From NCBI GenBank assembly GCA_964643075.1, contig CAZXQO010000019.1:1-64000 (forward strand): a DNA stretch of 64,000 nt, in the 5' to 3' direction. Below the pieces are notes generated by a model. It had not been told where the DNA came from and made no database searches. It saw nothing but the letters and a program-made list of their open reading frames with translations. Position numbers and translations under genes: made by a program. Origin of the DNA: Desulfocucumis sp964643075 (GTDB taxonomy: Bacteria; Bacillota; Desulfotomaculia; Desulfotomaculales; Desulfocucumaceae). Below are positions 17,513-25,987 of this stretch, in pieces (the stretch's first letter is position 1; the number at the start of each line of letters is the position of its first letter).

Positions 17513-18138
17513 ATGTTTGTAATTAAAGGAAGGCCCAATAATCACGGGCATAAAAACCCAATCAAAATATGGCTGAAAAACCCTTCGGACCTTGAGGGAT
17601 CCTGTCTTGAGCAGGCGTTCAACCTGGCCGATCTCCCATTTATTCACAAATGGGTGGCACTTATGCCCGATACTCACATGGGATACGGTATGCCTATAGG
17701 CGGCGTAATTGCTGCCAAAGGTGTCATTATTCCCGATGTTGTGGGCGTTGATATTGGATGCGGTATGGTTTTCTTCCGAACTAATATTCCGGCCAGGCTT
17801 GTGAGAGAGACAGATACAGCACATGGAAAACTGGTTGAAGTCATCACCAGAACAATATTGCGGGAGATTCCGGTGGGCTTTGCCCATCACAAGGAGATGC
17901 GGGATTCCGTGTATCTCTCCAGTTTGCTGGAGTCAGATTCCGGGTTCGCAAAGGAACTCGATCTGCATCCGGAATTGGCGGAGCGCTGTTTCCCCTCTGC
18001 TTTTTACCAACTTGGAACTCTCGGAGGCGGTAACCACTTTATTGAGTTGCAGGAAGATGATTCCGGCAACCTTTGCGTGATGGGGATCTGGCCCTCCCCG
18101 TCCTGAAGCTGCAAACGGTGGCGGTTGTTAAAGGCTAG
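17513..18138 (+). pseudogene. rtcB copy with a ~640-bp internal deletion
   Basis: Bases 17272-18138 duplicate 28019-29528. The N-terminal ~187 codons of RtcB are present, including DIGCGMVFF and GGGNHFIEL. At GTGATG (about 18080) the sequence jumps to the last ~16 codons of the gene, out of frame, giving an early stop at 18106. The original stop is still visible at 18136-18138. The missing part carries HSGSRNVG and the HGAGR histidine that becomes guanylylated, so the ligase cannot work. The start ATG 17513 is chosen as in the intact copy. Confidence 0.88.
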
Positions 18139-18228
18139 CCGTTACTGCATCTTTTATTAAGGTGTTAGAATCGGAGTTAAGTATTATTAAACATTAAGAC
18201 TGGCTGTTAGCGGCCTAATCCCGATTGG

Positions 18229-18263
18229 AAGAACCCGGGCTTTTTTAAAAGTCCGGGTTCTTT
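18229..18263 (+). terminator. terminator between rtcB relic and patatin relic
   Basis: AAGAACCCGGGC (18229-18240) and GTCCGGGTTCTT (18251-18262) form a long GC-rich stem with a T/A-rich loop. It separates the rtcB relic from the cluster that follows. Confidence 0.75.
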
Positions 18264-18424
18264 GCCATCCTGTACCGAAATGTTTTTCCTTACTGACAAA
18301 ATTCGACAAATTCTAGTTGTGCTTCATGTTAAAATCTGATAGGATGTTTGTTTTTTTATCACATTATGCCGGTGCCGGTCCTAAATATAAAATATCAGGT
18401 TTTTGGAACAGGAGGAAAGGAGCT

Positions 18425-18890
18425 ATGAAGTGTGACGCGGTTTTTTAGGGTGGAGGGGTTAAGGGCATCGGACTGGTCGGTAGACGGTGGCGTTTTGAGC
18501 AATTACCCCATATGGCTTTTGGACGACGATACGAGTAATCCGGAATGGCCTACTTTCGGTTTCAAGCTGACCCAGGTCGATAACAGCGATGTGAAGAAAC
18601 CCGAACACAAGCCCTTTAAGAATGTAGCCGGTTTTTTGATGTCTATTGGCGGTACAATGATGGACGCTCATGACAACTATTATATTTCCGAATCCCGTGG
18701 GGATTACGAGCGGACCATCAAAATTCCGAATACGATAGAAGTCAACGGAGTTAAAAAGAAAATCAATACGGTCGATTTTGATATTACACGGGAAGAGAGC
18801 CGGGCGTTATTTAATAACGGACTAAAAGCAGCGGAAGACTTTTTGAGCAAATGGGACTTTGATGCCTGGAAGAAGAAGTACAGGCAATAA
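18425..18890 (+). pseudogene. patatin-like phospholipase with nonsense codon and internal deletion
   Basis: After a very strong ribosome site (GGAGGAAAGGAG) ATG 18425 reads MKCDAVF, then TAG (18446-18448) where relatives have Glu, then GGGVKGIGLVG, the patatin oxyanion-hole motif. The sequence then jumps, with a frame change, to VDGGVLSNYPI, the patatin D-G-G catalytic-aspartate motif, and runs to a normal C-terminus at 18890. The middle, including the G-x-S-x-G nucleophile, is gone. The remaining C-terminal 130 residues are readable but cannot be a lipase. It heads the cluster with the M91 and giant-protein genes (37-base gap), so a phospholipase was probably once part of it. Confidence 0.82.
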
Positions 18891-18927
18891 TCTGTTTAGT
18901 TAAATAATTATAAAAGGAGTAAAAATC

Positions 18928-20142
18928 ATGGGGAAAAGTATGGCCTACCTCTGCAACCCATCAACATTCCAGCTCCAATCCATGTATTACGGCTGTAAAT
19001 GGAGTCCAAATCAGGACACCCTCACCTTTGAAAAATTCAGTTTAAGCTCAATATCAGGCTTGTACATAGCCTTTGTAGAGCCTAATATCAGCGATGGCTT
19101 CTTTAGCAAGCCTGTATATCCACTTACTAATGCAAGCGATGCACTAATCAAAACTTTGCAGGATATTTATCCCAAGGCAGATAAAGGCACCCTTAAGAAA
19201 AACCCTTTAATTCAAGCGCTACAAGGTTATTTCGATTATACAAACAAGTGTCTGAACTGGCTTTACAAGACCACAGCGGGTAAAACTGTCCTTGACAAGA
19301 TATTAAGCGGTAATCATTACGTAATGATAACACCGGGAGACGATGGCAACAACTATAGTTCGGGTACAAACCCCAATATGTTCAAATTTATTGCAAGCAG
19401 AATATTAAGGCCTGACGTTCAAATTACCGGAAACGACCAGCAGGCGCTTCTGGATGTCCTTCAGCAGGCCAGTGGAAAAAACGACCAGGATGAGCAATTC
19501 ACGTGGCTGGCAAATCAAATCAACGCAGTCCCATTGTATTCACTGTTTCAGGAAAAGCCTTACGAATACACCGGCACAGGCTTCCTGAACGACGAGTGGG
19601 ACGGCGGACAGACCAGGCCTACGGCAAACCAGCTAAAATATTGGTTTATACCGCCTCTTAACGCTGTAAGTATTCTGGAATCTCCCACAAATCAAGCAAA
19701 AAAGGTCAAGGGCGTCCGGTTGGTTGATTTTGCGCGTCTCTCCACCATATTAGTCCTCTACAACAGTTCTCCCAATGGAGCAGGTATGAGCGCTGCCGTA
19801 AGATTTGACATTAACATAAACGACATGACCGATTTGCGTCCTCCCGCAGTGGGGCTTGGCCATGAGCTTGTCCATGCCTACTACAGTATATCGGGGATGC
19901 AGCCCGGGGCGGAAAGCGACGATTATTCCACCACCCTTGCAGAGCTTCTTTGTGTAGGGTTGGGACCATGGGAGAAAAATCCCGTATCGGAAAACGCAAT
20001 CCGCAGCCAGTGGATTCCTTCAGATTTGGGCGACGGTATAGGAGATTTCCAGTACGACAACAGGACGATAGGACCCAGGAAACTTTACCAACAGCCCGGC
20101 CCGCAGCAGACCCCACAAACTATGAGAAGAACGTACATATAG
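18928..20142 (+). CDS. M91-like zinc metallopeptidase
   Basis: A 404-aa protein without signal peptide. Its C-terminal half carries RPPAVGLGHELVHAYYSISG: the H312-E-L-V-H316 zinc site in the context of M91 effector-type peptidases (compare NleD). A candidate third ligand is Glu339 in TTLAELLCVG. The N-terminal ~200 residues are not recognised. M91 proteins are usually secreted or injected effectors, but here the gene sits 33 bases before a giant protein and its modifying enzymes. It could therefore be a processing protease for that protein or a co-delivered toxin. Start ATG has AAAAGGAG upstream. Confidence 0.7.
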   Translation: MGKSMAYLCNPSTFQLQSMYYGCKWSPNQDTLTFEKFSLSSISGLYIAFVEPNISDGFFSKPVYPLTNASDALIKTLQDIYPKADKGTLKKNPLIQALQGYFDYTNKCLNWLYKTTAGKTVLDKILSGNHYVMITPGDDGNNYSSGTNPNMFKFIASRILRPDVQITGNDQQALLDVLQQASGKNDQDEQFTWLANQINAVPLYSLFQEKPYEYTGTGFLNDEWDGGQTRPTANQLKYWFIPPLNAVSILESPTNQAKKVKGVRLVDFARLSTILVLYNSSPNGAGMSAAVRFDININDMTDLRPPAVGLGHELVHAYYSISGMQPGAESDDYSTTLAELLCVGLGPWEKNPVSENAIRSQWIPSDLGDGIGDFQYDNRTIGPRKLYQQPGPQQTPQTMRRTYI

Positions 20143-20175
20143 GTTAAATGGTTTTGATAAGGAGTTGAAAACAGA

Positions 20176-23100
20176 ATGGATATAAAACAGCTTCAGGTTA
20201 TATTGAATGAGAGCATAGACCAGGGCCGGTTGAGCCTTTACAACATGTCTAAAAACGTAGCATCCTTTTTCAATATAATGCAGTATTATTCCTACGCCAG
20301 CGGCCTTGTCCTGGACAATCCCAACATCCAGTATGCGGACTCAAGCAATACCTTAACGGTGACAGGAACCGCAACATGGCTTACAAAGCTCAGCCTTGAT
20401 TTCAATATTCAGTTCAAGAATAGAGACGACATTACTGAAAGTAACATATCAATAAGCCTGCCCAAGGATCATATAATGGAAATTCCCGGACTGGATTGGT
20501 TTCATATCGACAGCGTATCTATGAAACTGCAGAGCATCGACAGCAGTACATACTACTATCTTACTAACGGCTTCACAGGCGCATTAAGCTGCAAACTCAA
20601 CGTGGACAACGTTATAATAGACCTTGCATGTCCCATTCCATCATATGACGGGTTTTATCTGCAGGCTGACCTGACCAATGTAAATTTTCCCACTATCTCC
20701 GACCTGGCCAAAATGGTAGGTGGCCGGAGCGCGTTGAGCATTCCCGATGACATAGACAAGCTGGGTCAGATAAGACTCTACAAAATAGCAGTTGGCATAC
20801 AATCGGGAGCAGATAATTTAAATAAGCTGTCCCAGGTGTCTTTTGAGTTCGGCACGGCGCAGAATTGGGATCTGGTGGCTGGAATCTTCACCCTGGAGAA
20901 CTTCAGGGTACAGACCAACGTGTTCCGGCCCATGGACTCCGCCAACAGGGCTTTCGGCGGAGCTATAAAAGGCGCCGTCAAGGTGGGCCGGGTGGAGGCA
21001 GATCTGTGCGCCCAAAAGCTCACCCCCTCCGACCCCTGGACCTTCAGCGCCCTCATACCTGAAATAAATCTTTCAGACCTGGCGGAAAGGGCCTTGAGCG
21101 CAGTATACCAGCAGGTAGATCTTCCCGCAATAAAATTCAAGGACACCTATATGGAGGTCACACCCGTCACAGGAGACTACAGCTTCAAGACCCAAAGCGC
21201 CGGTGACAGTACCTGGGATATTCCCATAGCAAGCAAAAAAATAACAATAAAAGACGTAGGCATTGACGCGGCCAGGACAAACGGACAGCTGCACGGCAAA
21301 ATCACCGGGACACTGACCATAGGAAGCGTGGACTTCTCTGCTTACATTGTTCACCCGGGTCCCAGCCAGGGCTGGCAGGTGGGAGGTATGACAGGGCCTG
21401 ACCAAAATATAAACCTGACCTCAATTTTAAGCGGCGTGTGCGACCTTCTGGGGGTATCCCTGCCCCACGGCATCCCCGAAATAGATGTGAAGAACCTTGT
21501 GCTGGGCTACAACACCAAAAACGGAGCTTTCACACTGAAGGGAGACGCGAGCACAACCTTAAGCCTTCCCATTGGCGGTTGCTCATACGATATACAGGCC
21601 TCTCTTTATGTTTCCTACGACCCGGCCGGCAAGGGGCTTTCAGCATGGCTCCAGGGAGGGCTTCATGTGGGCAATGCCGAATTTGACGTGAGGTTCGGCA
21701 TGGGTGACTACGCCAACACCAACTATGCGAGCTGGACCGGAGAAAACGGCCGGACCATAGGTTTCCAGGACCTGGCCTCCCTCCTTGGCATTGGGGATGT
21801 TGTAAGTATCCCCCAGGGCCTTGACCTGTCCCTGGATAAGGCGGTATTTTTGTATGATGCCGTAAACAAACGCTTCACCCTGTCCGCCCATTCCAAGAAC
21901 TACGGTAGCGCCTTTTTTACCGCGGGCAAAACCACCAGCGGGGGCATGGGCTTTGTTTTCGGAGTGGATTTCAGCGGTTCCGCAAAACTTTCCGACTTGC
22001 CGGTAATAGGCGGCGAACTGAAGGCCGCCGACTTCCTGACAATAAAACAGGCCTCCATCCTGGTGTCTTCAGGTGACTTCAAGGACTACGTAATCCCCGA
22101 CTTGCCGCCTCTGCCCTCCGGCGGTACTCCCCAGCCTGTCCAGCCGGTTGCGGCCAATACAAGGCTCCAGCTTGTCAGAGGGGTGTCCCTGGCCGCCATC
22201 ATTGACTTCGCAAGCTCCGCCCAGGGCAACAAGCGCATACAAAACCTGAACTCGGTGGTGGGCGTGAACGAGCTTGTGCTCCAGGTTACCTTTGCCATCA
22301 ACGATATTAAGCTGTCCATCGGGCTTGACGGGTGCATTTACGTACCCACCAGGGACAACACAGCGCTTATGCTTTCCAATGCCGGGATATCTATAGACAT
22401 AACCACCGAAATAATATTCCAGGTATACGGTTCCATGAGCTTCTCCATAGACGGCAGGGACATAAGCGCCACCGCCCGTCTTGCTATAGACGAGTCAGAA
22501 GCCATGGCAGCGGTATATGTGGAGAACAGCGGCAAGCCCCTGCCTCCGCCGCCGGGGATAAACGGCCTGTATCTGGACGGCATCGGCCTGGCCATGGGAG
22601 TATTCTTCGAGCCTCCCTCCCTTGACTTGGGGGTAGAGGGCAAATTCAAGATAGGTAACGTTCAAACCAGCGACGACAGCTTCGCCATGGTGCTCCAGAT
22701 AATAGAAGCAGAAGAAGTGCCCGTGCCCAATCCGGCCCTCCTTTCCTTCTACGTGGACAGGATGGACTTTGGCCAGATAGTGACCCTTTTCACCAACCAG
22801 AGCGAGCCAGACATTGTGAAAGCCATTGAGGTGGTAAAAGCTGACGAGGTGTCCTTTTACTGGGCGGAGCAGCTGATAATCCTGCCCGACGGCACCAATG
22901 CGCAGCCCGGCTTCGCTTTTGGGGCAAACCTGGACATATTCGGCTTCAAGGCTCACGGAGACTTCAAGCTCAATCTCACCGACGGCATCAAGGGCGACGC
23001 AGAGCTTGACCCCATAAACCTCCAGGGCGTCTTGAAAGTGGAAGGCGATGGAGCAGGGATATACAAGGTGTACCAGGAAAAGGACGGGAAATGGGAGATT

Positions 23101-24291
23101 GCCGACAACAGGCAGATAGTAAGGAATGTCCCTCCCCTGCCCACAAAGAATGTTACGGTGGTCAATCCCGGAGGGCCTGTTTTCAAGATAGACTGCACAA
23201 GCTCCCCGTACCTGCACATTGACTGGCAGGTATCCCTTTTCGACATTGTAAAGGAAAAGGTGGACGCCACGATTGACAACAGCGGTGTTACCTTTGACCT
23301 AGAGTATAACGTAGCCGGCATCGAGAAACTTGTGTTAAGCTGCCGCCTGGCATCTTCCCTGCAATTCAGCGCGGGGGCAAGCTTTGTTCTGGATGCCGAT
23401 AAAAGCATAGGCCCCATAACAGTCTTGGGAATCAACTGCGGAAGCATCCACCTCCAGACCAGGATCTCCGCCGTCATTAGCGTGAGCATAAGCTCCTCCG
23501 GATTTGAACTAAAGATCTACAACATGTCCTTCAACTTTGAAGGGGCGGGCCTGTCTATACCCGACATAACCCTGAACACAGCCCCCTCATCTTTGAAGGA
23601 GATACCCGAAGCCATATACAAATACCTTATTGACAATGCGGACAGGCTTTTCTCTTACCTGTTCAACACCGCCTCCAGGTGGGCAAAGCTGGCCTACAAC
23701 GGCACCATCACTGGCTTTGAGAGCGTGGGCGGAGTCCTTAAGGACGCCTTCAAACTGGATTCCAACGAGGCCGCCAAGGTAATGAAGGACGCCGGATACG
23801 CTGCGGATCAAATCGGTTCCATGCTCAAGGACACCTACAATCTTGCGGCTTCTGCCATCAGTTCAATCCTCAGTGGTCTGGGCTTCGGCTACGACATCAT
23901 CTCAAAGGTTCTCGGAGATATATTCCCGGGAATACACGTCGACTTCTGGGCTATACCCCATGTGGACACCCCGGCGGCGCTCCATGTGGACATTCCCGAA
24001 GCCGCCCATGTGGACTTTGGGACAGGCAGCGTGCATGTTGACACCCCGGATACCCCCCATGTGGATACCCCTCACCTGGATAAGGGTACAGGCCCTCATG
24101 TTGACTTCAAGATTCCGCCCTGGGGACCTCACACAGATAACCCTGTGCTGCACGTGGACACACCCCACTATGACGATGGCATTATACCCCATGTGGACAC
24201 CCCCGCCCATGTGGACACCCCATTGGTGCCCCATACCGACACCCCTGCCATACCTCATTTGGATACGGGGACGCATATAGACCTGGGTTAG
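20176..24291 (+). CDS. giant beta-rich protein with C-terminal His-x-Asp repeat tail
   Basis: A 1371-aa protein of no family I recognise. Residues 1-~1150 are rich in alternating hydrophobic beta strands. A loosely repeated module is visible: a short helix, a (S/V)(L/I)P-x-G turn, then a strand pattern like VxLxYDxxxxxFTLxG, seen near residues 185, 425 and 535. Residues ~1150-1250 are predicted helical, with AAKVMKDAGYAADQIGSMLK-type heptads. Residues 1254-1371 contain 16 H-x-D tripeptides (mostly HVDTP), ending HIDLG. There is almost no Cys, no signal peptide and no membrane helix. The radical SAM and HExxH genes downstream make the tail a candidate modification substrate. RBS AAGGAG precedes the ATG. 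Confidence 0.8.
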   Translation: MDIKQLQVILNESIDQGRLSLYNMSKNVASFFNIMQYYSYASGLVLDNPNIQYADSSNTLTVTGTATWLTKLSLDFNIQFKNRDDITESNISISLPKDHIMEIPGLDWFHIDSVSMKLQSIDSSTYYYLTNGFTGALSCKLNVDNVIIDLACPIPSYDGFYLQADLTNVNFPTISDLAKMVGGRSALSIPDDIDKLGQIRLYKIAVGIQSGADNLNKLSQVSFEFGTAQNWDLVAGIFTLENFRVQTNVFRPMDSANRAFGGAIKGAVKVGRVEADLCAQKLTPSDPWTFSALIPEINLSDLAERALSAVYQQVDLPAIKFKDTYMEVTPVTGDYSFKTQSAGDSTWDIPIASKKITIKDVGIDAARTNGQLHGKITGTLTIGSVDFSAYIVHPGPSQGWQVGGMTGPDQNINLTSILSGVCDLLGVSLPHGIPEIDVKNLVLGYNTKNGAFTLKGDASTTLSLPIGGCSYDIQASLYVSYDPAGKGLSAWLQGGLHVGNAEFDVRFGMGDYANTNYASWTGENGRTIGFQDLASLLGIGDVVSIPQGLDLSLDKAVFLYDAVNKRFTLSAHSKNYGSAFFTAGKTTSGGMGFVFGVDFSGSAKLSDLPVIGGELKAADFLTIKQASILVSSGDFKDYVIPDLPPLPSGGTPQPVQPVAANTRLQLVRGVSLAAIIDFASSAQGNKRIQNLNSVVGVNELVLQVTFAINDIKLSIGLDGCIYVPTRDNTALMLSNAGISIDITTEIIFQVYGSMSFSIDGRDISATARLAIDESEAMAAVYVENSGKPLPPPPGINGLYLDGIGLAMGVFFEPPSLDLGVEGKFKIGNVQTSDDSFAMVLQIIEAEEVPVPNPALLSFYVDRMDFGQIVTLFTNQSEPDIVKAIEVVKADEVSFYWAEQLIILPDGTNAQPGFAFGANLDIFGFKAHGDFKLNLTDGIKGDAELDPINLQGVLKVEGDGAGIYKVYQEKDGKWEIADNRQIVRNVPPLPTKNVTVVNPGGPVFKIDCTSSPYLHIDWQVSLFDIVKEKVDATIDNSGVTFDLEYNVAGIEKLVLSCRLASSLQFSAGASFVLDADKSIGPITVLGINCGSIHLQTRISAVISVSISSSGFELKIYNMSFNFEGAGLSIPDITLNTAPSSLKEIPEAIYKYLIDNADRLFSYLFNTASRWAKLAYNGTITGFESVGGVLKDAFKLDSNEAAKVMKDAGYAADQIGSMLKDTYNLAASAISSILSGLGFGYDIISKVLGDIFPGIHVDFWAIPHVDTPAALHVDIPEAAHVDFGTGSVHVDTPDTPHVDTPHLDKGTGPHVDFKIPPWGPHTDNPVLHVDTPHYDDGIIPHVDTPAHVDTPLVPHTDTPAIPHLDTGTHIDLG
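23935..24288 (+). repeat. coding repeat: 16 His-x-Asp units
   Basis: Codons 1254-1370 of the giant protein. The order of tripeptides is HVD x6, HLD, HVD, HTD, HVD, HYD, HVD x2, HTD, HLD, HID. Thr-Pro follows most often, and spacers of 2-10 residues are rich in Gly, Pro and Ala. Codons vary between units (CAC/CAT, GTC/GTG/GTT, GAC/GAT), so the repetition is held at protein level rather than by recent DNA amplification. Confidence 0.85.
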
Positions 24292-24305
24292 TTGACCGGA
24301 TAATG

Positions 24306-24340
24306 GGTGACAGGCGATGGGTTACTCATTGCCTGTCACC
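24306..24340 (+). promoter_or_regulatory. hairpin between the giant-protein gene and the radical SAM gene
   Basis: GGTGACAGGC (24306-24315) pairs perfectly with GCCTGTCACC (24331-24340) across 15 bases, 15 bases after the stop codon. There is no T-run, so it may be a partial terminator or mRNA-stabilising structure that lets the structural gene be expressed above the enzymes. Confidence 0.55.
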
Positions 24341-24378
24341 ATTTGTATAAACTCATATGTAACTATTCAGAAGTCAGG

Positions 24379-24429
24379 AGTCAGAATGAGAGAACGGTTT
24401 ATCGTCTCTAAGTATTCTGAATTCTGACT
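24379..24429 (+). promoter_or_regulatory. second intergenic inverted repeat
   Basis: AGTCAGAAT (24379-24387) and ATTCTGACT (24421-24429) are perfect complements, with an inner GAGA/TCTC pair. It ends 12 bases before the GGAG of the radical SAM gene, so it could affect translation initiation or mark an operator. Confidence 0.4.
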
Positions 24430-24451
24430 ACTTAAATGAAGGAGTGATACT

Positions 24452-25987
24452 ATGGGCGTAGAACTCCGTCCCATGGGAGTGTCCTGTAACATCTCCTGCC
24501 GCTACTGCTACCAACACTCCCAAAGGAGCGTTGAAAAAAACAGCTGCTACAGTCTGGATAAAATGAAAGAAGCGCTGGACAAGTCGGGAGAGGCTTTTAC
24601 CCTTTTTGGAGGGGAGCCTCTCCTGATGCCCTTTGAAGACCTGGAATATATTTTTAGTTGGGGGCTGGAAAAGTTCGGGAAAAACTCCATACAGACCAAT
24701 GGCACCCTTATTGAGGACAGGCATATCAGGCTTTTTAAAAGATACAAAGTGGACATAGGAATTTCTATAGACGGCCCCGGTGAGCTAAACGCCATGAGAT
24801 GGTGCGGGAGTATTGAAAGGACCATGGAAAGCACCGTCAAGGTGGAAGCCGTAATAGAAAGGCTGTGCGGCCAGGGGCTTGTCCCCGGCCTCATTGTGAC
24901 CTTCCACAGGCTGAACGCCTCGGAGGAAAGGCTTCCTGTCATGTGCCAATGGATAAGGCGGCTGGACGGGCTGGGCATCAAGTCGGTGCGCCTTCACCTC
25001 ATGGAGGTGGACAGCCGGGAAGTAGGGAAAAAGTATGCTCTAACGGAAGGAGAAAATATTAACGCCCTTCTTAGCTTGATAAGCCTGGGAAAAAGACTTA
25101 AGAACATAAGATTTGACATTGCCGCGGAGCTAAGGGCACTGCTTTTGGGAAAGGACGAAAGTGTATCCTGCGTCTGGCGGGCCTGTGACCCCTTCACCAC
25201 TCCTTCGGTAAAAGGTATTGAGGGAAGCGGGAGCCTCAGCAAGTGCGGCAGGGTGAACAAGGAGGGGATAGAGTACCTAAAGCCACATTCCATAAGTTTT
25301 GAAAGGTATATTTACCTGTACTCAACATCCCAGGAGCAGGGAGGCTGCAAAGACTGCCGGTTTTTCCTCATGTGCAAGGGCCAGTGCCCCGGGACGGCAG
25401 AAGACGGGGACTGGCGCGACAGGACTGAACACTGCGGAGTATGGAGGCATCTGTTAAATTATGTGGAAAGGGAGCTGGTCCTTGAAGGTCACACCCCCAT
25501 TAGCCTCCATCCCTGCCTTGATGTGCTGGAGAAAAACATGGTGGAAGCCTGGAAATCCGGAAGCAATCCACCCATATCAGGGCTTTCATGGAAGCTAAAG
25601 GCTCAAAAAACCTGTGAACCTCCATATTTCAACCGCAGAATATGGATAAGCGAAGAGTCAAGGCGGGAGTGGGAGCCCAGGCTTCTAAGGCTAAGGGAAG
25701 CAGTGGCTGTGTTCCGGCCTGAAATAGCGGAATTTATGTCCCAAAACTCCGGTGAAAGCTTAAAGACTCTTTATTTACCGGTAATTCTTGGCCTGCCGGC
25801 ATTTCGGGAGACCTCCAGGGAAGACGGTGATCGCTCACTGGTTGAAAAGGAAGAATATAACCTGCAAAAGGAGTGGCTGGAGGAAATACTGTCCTGGCCC
25901 TGGGAAATATCTTTTAAAAACGGGCTTGGGGAAATAAAAACCCCTGTTCTGAAAATAATCACAAACCACCGGGAGATTTTAAAATGA
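24452..25987 (+). CDS. radical SAM/SPASM peptide-modifying enzyme
   Basis: A 511-aa protein. The radical SAM cluster motif is C12-N-I-S-C16-R-Y-C19, followed by FGGEPLL, QTNGTL and SIDGPGELN of the SAM-binding barrel. A SPASM-type auxiliary-cluster region is seen: C240/C245, C265, then C299-x2-C302-x5-C308-x3-C312 and C328. The last ~165 residues are helical and unassigned. SPASM enzymes mature RiPP peptides by C-C, thioether or other radical chemistry. The position after a protein with a His-x-Asp tail suggests that tail as substrate (inference). GGAG lies 7 bases before ATG; the 3' end overlaps the next gene by ATGA, showing translational coupling. Confidence 0.9.
   Translation: MGVELRPMGVSCNISCRYCYQHSQRSVEKNSCYSLDKMKEALDKSGEAFTLFGGEPLLMPFEDLEYIFSWGLEKFGKNSIQTNGTLIEDRHIRLFKRYKVDIGISIDGPGELNAMRWCGSIERTMESTVKVEAVIERLCGQGLVPGLIVTFHRLNASEERLPVMCQWIRRLDGLGIKSVRLHLMEVDSREVGKKYALTEGENINALLSLISLGKRLKNIRFDIAAELRALLLGKDESVSCVWRACDPFTTPSVKGIEGSGSLSKCGRVNKEGIEYLKPHSISFERYIYLYSTSQEQGGCKDCRFFLMCKGQCPGTAEDGDWRDRTEHCGVWRHLLNYVERELVLEGHTPISLHPCLDVLEKNMVEAWKSGSNPPISGLSWKLKAQKTCEPPYFNRRIWISEESRREWEPRLLRLREAVAVFRPEIAEFMSQNSGESLKTLYLPVILGLPAFRETSREDGDRSLVEKEEYNLQKEWLEEILSWPWEISFKNGLGEIKTPVLKIITNHREILK

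Noticed and set aside
22495..23217. 240-aa minus-strand frame inside the giant-protein gene
   Set aside because: No motif, antisense to a long continuous frame with its own ribosome site.
23935..24288. CRISPR array or DNA minisatellite
   Set aside because: The repetition is in the protein only: unit lengths and codons vary, there are no constant DNA repeats or spacers, and it lies in frame at the end of a long gene.
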